Below are positions 15,883 through 24,968 of a stretch of 64,000 bases of DNA, piece by piece. The position numbers and the translations under genes were made by a program. Origin of the DNA: Solibacillus merdavium (GTDB lineage Bacteria > Bacillota > Bacilli > Bacillales_A > Planococcaceae). The first letter of the stretch is position 1. The number at the start of each line of letters is the position of its first letter. Location of the stretch: the NCBI RefSeq assembly GCF_014836935.1, contig NZ_JACSPW010000012.1, forward strand, positions 1 to 64,000, written 5' to 3'. A model generated the notes under the pieces. That model searched no databases. It was not told the origin of the DNA and saw nothing but the letters and a program-made list of their open reading frames with translations.

Positions 15883-16668
15883 ATGGTGAATGCGTCGAAT
15901 AAATTACTTGAAGTGAAAGAAGTTCATAAAGTTTTTGGGAAAGGACAAAGTGAAACAAAGGCATTAAAAGGTGTCACTTTTGATGTTTTACCAGGGGAGT
16001 TTCTTGGCATCATGGGAGCGAGTGGTTCAGGAAAGACAACGCTATTAAATGTAATCGCTACAATGTTGAAGCCAACATCAGGTCAAATATTACTAGAGGG
16101 GCAAAATATTTCGTCGTTCAAAGGGGGGCAGCTTGCTGCATATCGAGGCAATCACATTGGTTACTTATTCCAGCAATTTGAACTGATTGATAATTTAACG
16201 GTGAAAGAAAATATCGTGTTGCCGTTAGCCATTCATGGAATTCATGTAAGTGCACAGGAGCAACAGTTGTCGGAATTAGTGAACAGATTTGATATTGAAG
16301 AACTGTTAAATAAATTTCCGTCACAGTTGTCTGGCGGTCAAAAGCAGCGGGTTGCGGCTGCAAGGGCATTAATTTCCAATCCTAGTATTGTCCTAGCAGA
16401 TGAGCCCACAGGAGCGCTAGATACAAAAAATGCAAAAGTTTTAATGGAGAAGCTATCTGAACACAATCAACTGCATCGGTCTACGATTTTAACGGTGACG
16501 CATGATGCGAATGCAGCTAGCTATTGTTCTAGAATTTTGTTTATCCAAGACGGGGTCATTTTCCATGAACTACGCAGAAATGTACTGGGCGAATCGCAAG
16601 AGGCATTTTATGAGCGCATTGTGATGGTGATGGCGCAGCTTGCTGGAGGTAGTAGCAATGTTCTTTGA
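15883..16668 (+). CDS. Bce-type ABC transporter, ATP-binding subunit
   Basis: A 261-residue ATPase of the MacB/BceA class. Walker A is GASGSGKTT (residues 45-53), the signature motif is QLSGGQKQRVAAARAL near 148, Walker B is VLADEPTGALD near 170, and the switch His is in LTVTHD. It pairs with the large permease that overlaps its end. Such pairs give resistance to bacitracin, lantibiotics or other peptide antibiotics by target protection, and also act as the sensor for the linked two-component system. Start set by CAGGAGG. Confidence 0.9.
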   Translation: MVNASNKLLEVKEVHKVFGKGQSETKALKGVTFDVLPGEFLGIMGASGSGKTTLLNVIATMLKPTSGQILLEGQNISSFKGGQLAAYRGNHIGYLFQQFELIDNLTVKENIVLPLAIHGIHVSAQEQQLSELVNRFDIEELLNKFPSQLSGGQKQRVAAARALISNPSIVLADEPTGALDTKNAKVLMEKLSEHNQLHRSTILTVTHDANAASYCSRILFIQDGVIFHELRRNVLGESQEAFYERIVMVMAQLAGGSSNVL

Positions 16669-18712
16669 TTTTGTGAAACGTAATAGCCGACAAACGCGAA
16701 AGGAAAACGGGGTGTATTTTGCATCGCTGATTGTATCGATTATGGCGTTTTATGTGATTTTGTCACTAGGTGAACAAGATGTGATGCGGTATTTGAAGAC
16801 AATTGAAAGTGATGCAGTAGATCGCTTACTATTATTAATTCCCGTACTTTATGGGGTTTCACTAGTATTCGTGTTCTTCCTTGTGTATTTTGCAAATCGC
16901 TATCAGATGCAGCAGCGTAGTCATGAGTTCGGTATGTATTTAATGATGGGGATGAAGCAAAGTAAGTTATTTCTCATGACGATGGGAGAAGCGATATTGA
17001 ATAGTATCATGTCTCTTTGTATAGGCTTACCGATTGCTTTGTTTATAACGGAGCTTATTAATTTAACGACGTCTCGTTTAGTTGGCATGGGGATTGTAGG
17101 ACATGCATTTCGAATTTCATGGGTTGGCATACTATTAACGATTTGTGGTTTCTTTCTTGTGCAATTACTAGCAATGCTGATTTTGAGCTTTAAGTTGAGC
17201 CGAAAAGAGCCGAATGAATTACTTCATGAGGATAAAGATAAGTCGCAAAGTACAATGACACCTAAATGGGGTGTAGTCAGTCTACTATCTGGTGCTACTT
17301 TACTGCTTGGGACAATCTTTTTATGTATCGCATACGGCATGGCGATTTTATATTTAAGAAATTTTGATTACAGCATATTTGCACTTATTTTACTAATCGG
17401 TATAATGGGGACGTTTATAATGTTCCGCGGTTTAGGCAGCTTGATTGGTTTTTATGTGATGAAAAAAGGTAAGTCCACAACAGGTATATCAATGTTTACA
17501 GCGAGACAGCTACAGGAAAACGTACTGCATCAATGGAGCTCACTGGCAATTTCATCACTACTTATTTTAATGGCGATGGTGTGCTTTGCGTTCGGGACAT
17601 TTACTGCGTTAACGAATGATGCAGTATCTACACGAACAGTGGACTACACGTTTAATGATGAAAAGGCAGAAATTCAAGCGGTTGTGCAATCAGAGGAATT
17701 AGCACCATATATCGAGCAATTTTACGGCATGGCGTTGCACAATTTTTACGCAAGCGAAGATGAGTCAACATTAAACTTTCATTTTGCTTGGTCAGGATTA
17801 ATGGAGGAAATATCGAGTGCAACTGATTCAGAGGCTAAAAATATTTTAATTAATAACTTTTCACAGAAAGGTAATCCTTATTTTATTTCATTATCAAGCT
17901 ATAATGATATGCTACAAGCAGCAGGTAAGGAACAAATTGTACTCGCTGACAATGAAGTTGCGATGTATTCAAGTGAGGTTACAGGTGCTCCTTATGATGT
18001 ATTAAAGGATTTATTACAAAAGGAGCCGACAATTGAAATTGCGGATAAAGAGTATACATTAGCGTCAAATCTATACTCAGATAATATTGTAGCGGACCGT
18101 GCGATTACGTTAATGTATGCACTTATCGTACCAGATACATTGTTCACTCAATATTTTGATGTAGTTGATACGTGGCTGTGGAATATGACGTTAAAAAGTG
18201 ATTTCGTAAAAGAAAAAGGGCTTATGCAGGCGATGCTTGAAGTCGATCAAGTACTCAACACAATGGATGTGCAATTTGAAAGCTACCTTGCAAGTATGGG
18301 CAGACAGCTATTTTATACGGTAGCAGCAACCTATACAACGTTTTACTTAGGCGTGATGTTTTTACTAATCGCCAATACGGTGCTAGGCTTGAACTTTTTA
18401 ATGCAACAACGAAGCACGCGTAGTCGCTACGAAACACTGGTGATGCTCGGTGCAAATGTACATTCTATCTGTCTGTCTGCACGCAAGCAAATTTGGTTAT
18501 ATTTTATTTTAGCGATTACAGTGGCACTTATTAGTGGTAGTTTTGGGATTTGGTCTTTATTAACCGCCTTGCCAGCGGCTGAGTTTAATGTTCGTAACAT
18601 CAGTGTGATTGGACTTGTTGTGCTACTATTTATAATAATCGAAGTGATATATATTCGTATGATACAACGAAAAAGCGACGCAGAAATTCAAAAGCTAAAC
18701 GATATTGACTAG
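16658..18712 (+). CDS. Bce-type ABC transporter, permease with large extracellular domain
   Basis: A 684-residue FtsX-like permease of the BceB/peptide-7-exporter class. About ten hydrophobic helices are visible. A roughly 220-residue polar domain (about residues 325-540) lies between the seventh and eighth helix, the hallmark sensory domain of BceB proteins. I use the ATG at 16658, which has GGAGG upstream and overlaps the ATPase gene by 11 bp; an ATG six codons earlier contains that site. It should form the sensing complex with the downstream histidine kinase. The inducing peptide cannot be predicted. Confidence 0.9.
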   Translation: MFFDFVKRNSRQTRKENGVYFASLIVSIMAFYVILSLGEQDVMRYLKTIESDAVDRLLLLIPVLYGVSLVFVFFLVYFANRYQMQQRSHEFGMYLMMGMKQSKLFLMTMGEAILNSIMSLCIGLPIALFITELINLTTSRLVGMGIVGHAFRISWVGILLTICGFFLVQLLAMLILSFKLSRKEPNELLHEDKDKSQSTMTPKWGVVSLLSGATLLLGTIFLCIAYGMAILYLRNFDYSIFALILLIGIMGTFIMFRGLGSLIGFYVMKKGKSTTGISMFTARQLQENVLHQWSSLAISSLLILMAMVCFAFGTFTALTNDAVSTRTVDYTFNDEKAEIQAVVQSEELAPYIEQFYGMALHNFYASEDESTLNFHFAWSGLMEEISSATDSEAKNILINNFSQKGNPYFISLSSYNDMLQAAGKEQIVLADNEVAMYSSEVTGAPYDVLKDLLQKEPTIEIADKEYTLASNLYSDNIVADRAITLMYALIVPDTLFTQYFDVVDTWLWNMTLKSDFVKEKGLMQAMLEVDQVLNTMDVQFESYLASMGRQLFYTVAATYTTFYLGVMFLLIANTVLGLNFLMQQRSTRSRYETLVMLGANVHSICLSARKQIWLYFILAITVALISGSFGIWSLLTALPAAEFNVRNISVIGLVVLLFIIIEVIYIRMIQRKSDAEIQKLNDID

Positions 18713-18722
18713 AGGTGTTTGT

Positions 18723-19400
18723 ATGGCGAACATTGTCATAGTAGAGGATGACCATTTTCTACGTGAAGAATTACAACATATTTTACAAAAGGAGGGGTAC
18801 TCAGTTGTGAGTATCTCTACTTTTGATGCCCCCGTAGAAGCGATTATACAAGCCAATCCGTCCCTTGTATTATTGGATTTAAATTTGCCAGATATGTCCG
18901 GCTTTCAAATTTGTCGTACGTTAAAGGCGAAGGGCGTTGGTCCAATATTAGTGTTAACAGCACGTAATCAGTTACGAGATGAACTGCATGCATTAGAGCT
19001 CGGGGCGGATGATTTTTTAAATAAACCGTGTCATCCGAAGCGACTCATTGCCCGAATCGAAAAGCTACAGCAACTGTACGCTACAATGCCTAGACTATTA
19101 AAATGGGCACAATTCACGCTAGATGAAAGAGGGAATATTTTATATGCTGCTCAGCAGTCTGTCGCCTTATCAGAAAATGAAGCCATTATGATGAAATTAT
19201 TTATTAACAATTCACCAGCAATAGTGACAAAGGAGCAACTTTTTATAGAGCTATGGGGAAGTAGTGAATTTGTAGACGAGAACATTTTACAAGTCAATAT
19301 GACGAGACTTCGAAAAACGTTAGATAAGGTGGGAATGTCACGGTCAATTAAAACGGTCAGAGGTATCGGCTATCAATTAATAGGGGGCGAAACCTCATGA
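18723..19400 (+). CDS. BceR-like response regulator (OmpR/PhoB type)
   Basis: A 225-residue response regulator. The receiver domain has the acidic pocket E8-D9-D10, the phosphoacceptor D52 in LLDLNLPD and the conserved Lys in FLNKPCHP near residue 101. The C-terminal winged helix contains ENEAIMMKLF and VKTVRGIGYQL-like sequence (TVRGIGYQ). It begins 10 bp after the permease gene and overlaps the kinase by 4 bp. It is expected to activate the transporter promoter when peptide antibiotics are present. Confidence 0.9.
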   Translation: MANIVIVEDDHFLREELQHILQKEGYSVVSISTFDAPVEAIIQANPSLVLLDLNLPDMSGFQICRTLKAKGVGPILVLTARNQLRDELHALELGADDFLNKPCHPKRLIARIEKLQQLYATMPRLLKWAQFTLDERGNILYAAQQSVALSENEAIMMKLFINNSPAIVTKEQLFIELWGSSEFVDENILQVNMTRLRKTLDKVGMSRSIKTVRGIGYQLIGGETS

Positions 19401-20419
19401 AAAAAGTCAATTGGCTACATCTATTTCAGCACTCGCATCACTGGATTTTACTCCTTTTTGTGAATAGTGCTTTATTTATATTTTTAGCGTGGGTTGCTTA
19501 TCCAAAAGAATTTAAAATATTAGTACCGACGATGCTCATTATCACATTGGTTACGATGTTGTATGGGGTAATTATTACATTGAAAAAACAGCAAGAGAAA
19601 CAAAATCCTTTTTATCAGTTTTTAAAAGAGCCCTCTCTTGAGAAGGAAGAACATTTATTACAAATTTTAGGTAACTCCTATAAAGAAGTCGTGCACAATT
19701 TAGCCAATGAATTACGTCGCCTGCATGATGAAGCACTAGAGGCAAAGTACCAGTCATTAGAATATCAAACGTTTATCGAAAGCTGGGTGCATGAAATTAA
19801 AACACCACTTTCATTATTTCATTTTGTGTTACAAAATCGGAAAGACGAAATGTCTTCTTTAGTTTATAAACGGCTAGATCATGCAAATATAACGATTCAT
19901 GATTACGTAGAACGTATATTATTTTTTGCCAAGCTTCAAGCAGTGCATGTGGATTATAGCTTGAAAAAGGTCTCGATTTTGGAATGCTTTGAAGACGTCT
20001 TACTAGAGCTACAATCATTATTGGAAGAGCAGAAGGTAAGTGTTCATACGGATATCAAGGACATTCCCGTTATATCTGATGAAAGAGCGCTTCATTTTAT
20101 TTTAATCCAGTTACTTGTGAATGCAATTAAATATCGAAACGTAGATAGTGATAGTTTCATTTGGATAGAAACAGGCTTTGAACATGAAAAAGACAGCTAT
20201 TATGTGAAAGTAGCTGACAATGGACTGGGTGTCTTGCAATCAGACTTACCATTTATATTTGATAAAGGATTTACTGGAGACACTCACAATCAAAAGCAGT
20301 CTACAGGAATGGGCTTGTTTTTAGTGAAAAAATTATGTGATGATTTGCAAATTGAAATGAAGGTCGACTCAGAATATAAGCGTGGTTTTACAATGAAGTT
20401 ATTGTTTCCGAAGGTTTAA
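19397..20419 (+). CDS. BceS-like intramembrane-sensing histidine kinase
   Basis: A 340-residue kinase with two N-terminal helices (about residues 15-35 and 42-62) and almost no extracellular loop, as in intramembrane-sensing kinases. The H box is SWVHEIKTPLSL with H132. The ATPase domain has the N box LLVNAIKYR near 240, G1 ADNGLGV near 273 and STGMGLFLVK near 301. It relies on the BceAB-type transporter for input. The order here is ATPase-permease-regulator-kinase, all tightly spaced, whereas in B. subtilis bceRS precedes bceAB. No clear terminator follows. Confidence 0.9.
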   Translation: MKKVNWLHLFQHSHHWILLLFVNSALFIFLAWVAYPKEFKILVPTMLIITLVTMLYGVIITLKKQQEKQNPFYQFLKEPSLEKEEHLLQILGNSYKEVVHNLANELRRLHDEALEAKYQSLEYQTFIESWVHEIKTPLSLFHFVLQNRKDEMSSLVYKRLDHANITIHDYVERILFFAKLQAVHVDYSLKKVSILECFEDVLLELQSLLEEQKVSVHTDIKDIPVISDERALHFILIQLLVNAIKYRNVDSDSFIWIETGFEHEKDSYYVKVADNGLGVLQSDLPFIFDKGFTGDTHNQKQSTGMGLFLVKKLCDDLQIEMKVDSEYKRGFTMKLLFPKV

Positions 20420-20567
20420 CCGTACGAAATTGAACAAAAATACTAACGAAGCTAATCGTCCATGAAACGGTTAGACACTATTACTGTTAGAGGCTGATAT
20501 TCCAACACTGGTACGTAGTAAAGGGATAAGCGATAGTGTGTAAAGACGGCGAAATCCTTGTCAAGCA

Positions 20568-20762
20568 AATAAGCGGAGATTTTCCCTTTATACGCTGTTA
20601 ACCTTTAGTTTAAGTTGAAAATAAAGGGAATTTTTCCGTCTATTCATAGAAAAACGCACTCACTCACTTGTTTTTTAGGATGATAAGCGGAATTTCTCCG
20701 TCTATTTTGACCACTTTTAAAGAAATTAACTAAATAAGCGGAATTCCTCCCTCTATTTAAGC
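20568..20762. repeat. Palindromic repeat cluster (AAGCGGAATTTCTCCGTCTATT family)
   Basis: Four related 24-28-bp units occur in this 418-bp gap without genes, at about 20570, 20622, 20682 and 20735. The first two pair with each other (AAGCGGAGATTTTCCCTTTAT against ATAAAGGGAATTTTTCCGTCTATT), forming a stem-loop. The same units build the longer elements at 35480-35665 and 52643-52824. I see no gene in 20420-20838. Confidence 0.75.
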
Positions 20763-20838
20763 CCATTTTCATTTTCCTGGAAACCTTCATAAAGTTAATT
20801 CGTTTTATTGAGAAACATTGGAAAATAAGGAGGATACT

Positions 20839-21294
20839 ATGAAGAAAATCAATTCCGTTCTTTTAAGTTTAGGCATTATCGCTATGGGCATAATCGTATT
20901 GTTTTTATGTGTATATCTTTTACCTATCCTTGCCCAGGAAGCAGCTGCTGTTCATCCGGAAGTCGCCTACTTGCAATATCCTATTTTACTTGGATTATAC
21001 GCAACAGCAATCCCATTTTTTTACGCGCTTTATGAGTCATTGAATATGATATATGTGATTGAACGGAAATCATTATTTTCAAGCAGCATTATAAAAGGGT
21101 TAAATTATATTAAATATTGTGCATTCATTATCATCGCTTTGTACGTAGCAGGATTTATTATACTTGATACGGCAAATGCTTTTCCGCCGATCATGGCATT
21201 AGCAGGGTTAGTAATTATTATCGTTTCCTTAATGGTAGCAACCGGATCAGTATTTATTAAAAACGTTTTATTAAAATTTCCATTATCAAATTAA
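20839..21294 (+). CDS. DUF2975 family membrane protein
   Basis: A 151-residue protein with four hydrophobic helices, starting MKKINSVLLSLG. The central YESLNMIYVIERKSLFSSS and GLNYIKYCAF segments are typical of DUF2975. In Bacillus such proteins are usually followed by a small Cro-type HTH regulator (YozG-like); here the next gene is instead a small protein of another family. I use the ATG at 20839, which has AAGGAGG upstream. Function unknown. Confidence 0.75.
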   Translation: MKKINSVLLSLGIIAMGIIVLFLCVYLLPILAQEAAAVHPEVAYLQYPILLGLYATAIPFFYALYESLNMIYVIERKSLFSSSIIKGLNYIKYCAFIIIALYVAGFIILDTANAFPPIMALAGLVIIIVSLMVATGSVFIKNVLLKFPLSN

Positions 21295-21333
21295 CAGTGG
21301 AGTTTAAAAAATAGTGATCAAGGAGATGGTGTT

Positions 21334-21585
21334 TTGAGCGATATAGATAAACGAAACAGATTAAAAGAAGAGCCATTCACTTATCGAATAACTAAAAATG
21401 GAACGGTAGCAATTAACTTTAAAGGTAAGCAAATTAAAATAGTAAAGGATAAAGAGGCAGAACGTCTTATAGCAAGAATAAAAGCAGTTGAAGATAATAT
21501 ATTAGAAGTACAGTTATTGTTAGCGAAAATTACGGGTAACTTTAAACATGGAAACGAAAAATCCGGAAAAAATAAAAGAAAATAA
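21334..21585 (+). CDS. Small conserved protein, paralogue of 9051-9296
   Basis: An 83-residue basic protein beginning at TTG after AAGGAGATGG. It shares DIDKRNRLKEEPF, NFKGKQIKIVKD and LLLAKITGNFKHGNEK with the minus-strand gene near 9.1 kb. No Cys, no membrane segment. Conservation is strongest at both ends, suggesting two interaction surfaces. Function unknown. It follows the DUF2975 gene by 39 bp and may be cotranscribed with it. Confidence 0.75.
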   Translation: MSDIDKRNRLKEEPFTYRITKNGTVAINFKGKQIKIVKDKEAERLIARIKAVEDNILEVQLLLAKITGNFKHGNEKSGKNKRK

Positions 21586-21691
21586 ATATTGGTAATGTAA
21601 AACATTGAGGGTGGGACAAAGTTAGAGATCTCATTGATATAGAAGAAATCCCTTATTAAGAGCCATATCCCTGTAACGCTGGCAGTAGCAG

Positions 21692-21732
21692 AAAAATATC
21701 GATTTTTCCTTTTGGAAACTCGATATTTTTCG
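21692..21732. terminator. Rho-independent terminator, probably bidirectional
   Basis: AAATATCGA-TTTTTCC / GGAAAC-TCGATATTT forms a hairpin with A- and T-rich flanks, between the convergent genes 21334-21585 and 21776-22234. Confidence 0.75.
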
Positions 21733-21775
21733 TTTTCTCCTAAGTTCTTTATATTTGGGCTGTCTTGAAAGTATG

Positions 21776-22234
21776 CTATTTAATGAACTCAATTAACTTT
21801 TCCGTCATTTCTTTCCCAACTGTATAAGCTGTATGGGTATCTTCGGTGTTCATCAAAGTGCTTGTTTCACCTTTTTCATGTATCCAAAGATAAAAATACT
21901 GTGTATTTCCATTCTCATAAATAATGTTCATATAGTATTCTGGATTAGTCATATCCGCTATGCCATTAACTTTTATACCACTCATAATTATAGTTTTTAA
22001 CGTCTCGATAGAACTACTGTCTTCAAGAACGATTTTGTTACTTCCTTTCGTTTTTGAAATACTAACTTCTTTAATTTTTCCATCGATTTGTAATGTTGGA
22101 ACCTCTTCTACCTCTGACTGCTGTTTAGGTTTATTTTCACCATTGTTTATTGCATTGCTTTCATTTGTTTGGCAACCTAAAAGAATTGTTGATGTAATAG
22201 TCAGTGATAAAACAAGTAACATAACTTTTTTCAT
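21776..22234 (-). CDS. Putative lipoprotein (DUF5301-like)
   Basis: A 152-residue secreted lipoprotein. The signal peptide ends in lipobox LLGC (Cys21), followed by a polar linker (QTNESNAINNGENKPKQQ). The folded part begins near residue 45 with LQIDGKIKEVSISKTKG, a pattern I associate loosely with DUF5301, and continues to KEMTEKLIEFI. It would be anchored on the outer face of the membrane. Function unknown; the family link is tentative. Confidence 0.65.
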   Translation of the reverse strand: MKKVMLLVLSLTITSTILLGCQTNESNAINNGENKPKQQSEVEEVPTLQIDGKIKEVSISKTKGSNKIVLEDSSSIETLKTIIMSGIKVNGIADMTNPEYYMNIIYENGNTQYFYLWIHEKGETSTLMNTEDTHTAYTVGKEMTEKLIEFIK

Positions 22235-22336
22235 ATAATAATCCCTCCATAATTATTAGACGGAGTTAACTTCCTGAAAGTTACAAGTGAAAATAGAGTT
22301 TACAAATATTTCCGCATACTTTACTATTATGTTATA

Positions 22337-22346
22337 CGATATATCG
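22337..22346. promoter_or_regulatory. Candidate PadR operator
   Basis: CGATATATCG is a perfect 10-bp palindrome 29 bp before the padR-type gene. PadR regulators often bind A/T-rich palindromes at their own promoters. Position is the only other support. Confidence 0.25.
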
Positions 22347-22374
22347 CGACACATAATAAAAAGGAGTGATGGAC

Positions 22375-22692
22375 ATGTCCTATAATGGTGGACCGATGAC
22401 AGAGGCAATGTATTACGTCTTATTAGCGTTAATACGTCCAAACCACGGGTACCAATTAATGCAATCAATTACAGAGGTATCGCGCGGAAGACTAAAAATG
22501 GGGCCGGGCACATTATACGGAGTTCTTTCACGTATGCAAAAGGACGGGTTAATTGTTCTGGCAAAGGATGATGGACGAAGAAAAACGTATGAAATTACGA
22601 AAGAGGGCGAGCAGGCATTACGTGTGGAGTACGAGAGACTGAAATCTTTAATTAATGACAGCCGCATTTTAGAGGAGGCAAACGATGAGTAA
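22375..22692 (+). CDS. PadR family transcriptional regulator
   Basis: A 105-residue PadR-s1 type winged-helix regulator. It has MTEAMYYVLLALIRPNHGYQ, then the typical GPGTLYGVLSRMQKDGLI (recognition helix and wing) and RRKTYEITKEGEQAL. The ATG at 22375 lies 8 bp after AAGGAG; earlier GTG and ATG codons are too close to it. It overlaps the DUF2812 gene by 8 bp, the standard PadR-DUF2812 pairing of Firmicutes, where the regulator controls its membrane partner. Confidence 0.88.
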   Translation: MSYNGGPMTEAMYYVLLALIRPNHGYQLMQSITEVSRGRLKMGPGTLYGVLSRMQKDGLIVLAKDDGRRKTYEITKEGEQALRVEYERLKSLINDSRILEEANDE

Positions 22693-23890
22693 AATTGTAC
22701 GTAAAATTCGACCATCTGAATATTGGCGCATCGGGGAGCATGAAAGTTATTTTTCCGATATGTCTTTAAAAGGGCTGCATCTTCATAAAATAGGGACTTA
22801 TTTTATTCATTTTAAAAAAGGTGAGCCGAAGCGGATTGAATATCGCATGGAAGTGACGAAGAAAAAATCCATAACTTATGAACAAATAGATTTGTATGAA
22901 GAGAATGGCTGGGAATATGTAACAAGCTATCAATATTTTCATGTCTTCTCATCCCTGGAAGAGAGCAATGCACCGGAAATTCATACAGATCCGGCAGAAC
23001 AGGCTTATACGTTGCAGCGCCTAAGTAAGATTCTTCTTGTTAATTTAATCGCAATGTCGTTAGCGGTAGCTTTAATGATTGGTTTACTGAGCGCTACATG
23101 GTTTTTGGACGGAACACCGGTTTTACGTCTAGTAGAAGGGTATATTATTCAGCAAAGTATCATGAGTATCCTCTTTCTTTATTATGTGTATTACTCAATC
23201 CAGGCAACAAGGGCAATACGGTCATTAAAAAGAGATTTAAATGAAGGAAAAGCAATAAATCATCATGCCCCATGGCAAAGTAGTTTGCATAAAAATGCTA
23301 TTTTCCCGTTTTTCTATGCTGGAATCGCGCTTGTAAGTGCTATATTGCCAGTGATGCAATTAATAAAAATGGATACTTATACTCTGCCTCAAGAGGATGG
23401 AGGCTTACCTATTGTCCGTTTGGCAGATATTGAACAGAATCCTTTACTTCAACGAGATGAATATTATATAGATGAAGTGGATTGGGCAAACCGCTACTCG
23501 ACAAACTGGAGTATTTTTGCACCTGTGCAGTATGAAACAGATGAAGGTGGTATCGTCGAGGGTAGGATGTGGTTAGACGAAAGCGGCACTTATTCACCTA
23601 GTATCTCATCGGAAATTTATGAACTAACTTTTCAAGCTTTCGCGGCGCCATTAGTAAAAGATTTAATTAAATGGAATTCGTATAAAGAGGAAATTGATTC
23701 TTACGTAGAAATAGATCATGCCACACTTGATGAATTACGCGTTCATGAAGAGGAAGAACAGAAACAAATAGTTGCTGTTAAAGGTAAAGTAGTCATGTAT
23801 GTCCGCTATTACGGTTATGCAGACGTAGATCATCTAATAGAAAATGTCGCACAAAAAATAGAAGTTTTTGCTGAAAAAGAGAATACCTAA
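22685..23890 (+). CDS. DUF2812 domain membrane protein
   Basis: A 401-residue membrane protein. The N-terminal DUF2812 part (about residues 1-100) includes YWRIGEHESYFSDMSLKGLH and YEENGWEYVTSYQYFHVF. Three hydrophobic segments follow, near 122-142, 153-172 and 203-225. The C-terminal domain is extracytoplasmic or soluble and acidic. It is coupled to the upstream PadR regulator. A paralogue lies at 25964-27142. The biochemical role of the family is unknown to me. Confidence 0.82.
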   Translation: MSKIVRKIRPSEYWRIGEHESYFSDMSLKGLHLHKIGTYFIHFKKGEPKRIEYRMEVTKKKSITYEQIDLYEENGWEYVTSYQYFHVFSSLEESNAPEIHTDPAEQAYTLQRLSKILLVNLIAMSLAVALMIGLLSATWFLDGTPVLRLVEGYIIQQSIMSILFLYYVYYSIQATRAIRSLKRDLNEGKAINHHAPWQSSLHKNAIFPFFYAGIALVSAILPVMQLIKMDTYTLPQEDGGLPIVRLADIEQNPLLQRDEYYIDEVDWANRYSTNWSIFAPVQYETDEGGIVEGRMWLDESGTYSPSISSEIYELTFQAFAAPLVKDLIKWNSYKEEIDSYVEIDHATLDELRVHEEEEQKQIVAVKGKVVMYVRYYGYADVDHLIENVAQKIEVFAEKENT

Positions 23891-23901
23891 TACAGATTGT
23901 C

Positions 23902-23939
23902 GACAAAAGGTTTCGAGAGACCTTTTGTCTTTTTATTAG
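23902..23939 (+). terminator. Rho-independent terminator
   Basis: GACAAAAGGT / ACCTTTTGTC, a perfect 10-bp stem with an 8-base loop followed by five T. It ends the padR-DUF2812 operon. Confidence 0.85.
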
Positions 23940-24031
23940 GCTATTTTCTAAAAGATTGTTGTTTTAAAAAAAGATTGATTTACTATTAAATGATTGTATA
24001 ATAATGTAAAACTAATACAGGGGGATTTATC

Positions 24032-24511
24032 ATGTCGTTATTATTTAGAAAATCAAAAATAGAAGATATAGAGATATTACTTCCTATTCAAAAAGCTTCA
24101 TTTCAAGAAGACTTAGAAAAATACGAGGACTTCGAAACTAATCCAGCTTGCGAAACAAGTGAAAAGTTAGCGGAAAATATAAAAAAATATCAGCATTTTA
24201 CAATTTTAGACGAAGATACAGTTATCGGCGCAATTGATGTTAGAGGTAGTGATGAACGTATGCATATAGATAAAGTATTCGTTTCTCCAACTAGTCAAGA
24301 TAAAGGAGTTGGTACTGCCGCTATTCAGTTTCTAGAAGAGCAGTTTCCCAATGTGAAATTATGGACTTTGTATACCCCGCACTTAAGTTTTCGTAATCAC
24401 TATTTTTATGAAAAATTTGGATACAAAAAGACCAAAGAAGTTCAGTTAACAACCAATTTAATTTTGTTTAAATATGAAAAATTATCAAAAACGTTAAGAC
24501 CTCTTGATTGA
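24032..24511 (+). CDS. GNAT family N-acetyltransferase
   Basis: A 159-residue GNAT. The acetyl-CoA loop is QDKGVG near residue 90, preceded by MHIDKVFVSP and followed by the C-terminal NHYFYEKFGYKKT. An acidic, Lys-rich insertion (EDLEKYEDFETNPACETS) lies near residues 28-45. It appears monocistronic: GGGGG ribosome site before it and a compact terminator overlapping its stop codon. Acceptor unknown. Confidence 0.82.
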   Translation: MSLLFRKSKIEDIEILLPIQKASFQEDLEKYEDFETNPACETSEKLAENIKKYQHFTILDEDTVIGAIDVRGSDERMHIDKVFVSPTSQDKGVGTAAIQFLEEQFPNVKLWTLYTPHLSFRNHYFYEKFGYKKTKEVQLTTNLILFKYEKLSKTLRPLD

Positions 24512-24518
24512 GGTTTTT
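24499..24518 (+). terminator. Terminator overlapping the GNAT stop codon
   Basis: ACCTC-TTGATT-GAGGT followed by TTTT. The hairpin contains the TGA stop of the GNAT gene. Confidence 0.6.
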
Positions 24519-24609
24519 ATTATGCGCTTCTTAGCATTTTTACTGTTATTTTATTGGATTTTTGACACAATATATACGAAAACAGCCTTTTATTATAAAT
24601 TTCAACAAT

Positions 24610-24850
24610 GCTAAGCAGGAACAGTTGTTCACGTTCATTGATTTTATTACTAGTCATCGTAGATATCGTATCTCACTTTATTTAAAGTGATTAATAAGTT
24701 GATTGGAATGGAGGGACCGTGACTCCACCGGGAAAAGCACGCGCGGAAGATCCACTGAATTGTGCCTGCCGTTATAGGCACAATTCAGTTAGCTGGAGCC
24801 GTGCCCGGGGAAAGCATCGGTCCTGGAATGGAAATCAACGGTTTAATGTT
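24610..24850. repeat. Large structured intergenic repeat, copy 1 (33-bp-shorter form)
   Basis: One of three close copies (with 37568-37793 and 59764-60046). Ends pair as GGACCG...CGGTCC and CCGGG...CCCGG, with an inner hairpin AATTGTGCCTGCCG-TTAT-AGGCACAATT. Relative to the others it lacks about 33 bp between two AGCA tetranucleotides. It fills most of the 457-bp gap before the M23 gene. I see no gene in it. Such GC-rich palindromic repeats are common between Bacillales genes. Confidence 0.85.
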
Positions 24851-24968
24851 AATTTAATTTAATTTAATTTAATAAACACTTTTTATTGATCTAGGGTCTT
24901 AATATAATTTTGAAACGAATTTGGGACTTGAGCCGTATAAATAGTAAGAACTTTTAGGAGGGATTTTT

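Noticed and set aside
20568-20762. CRISPR array
   Set aside because: Units vary in length, spacing and orientation, pair with each other, and no cas genes are present.
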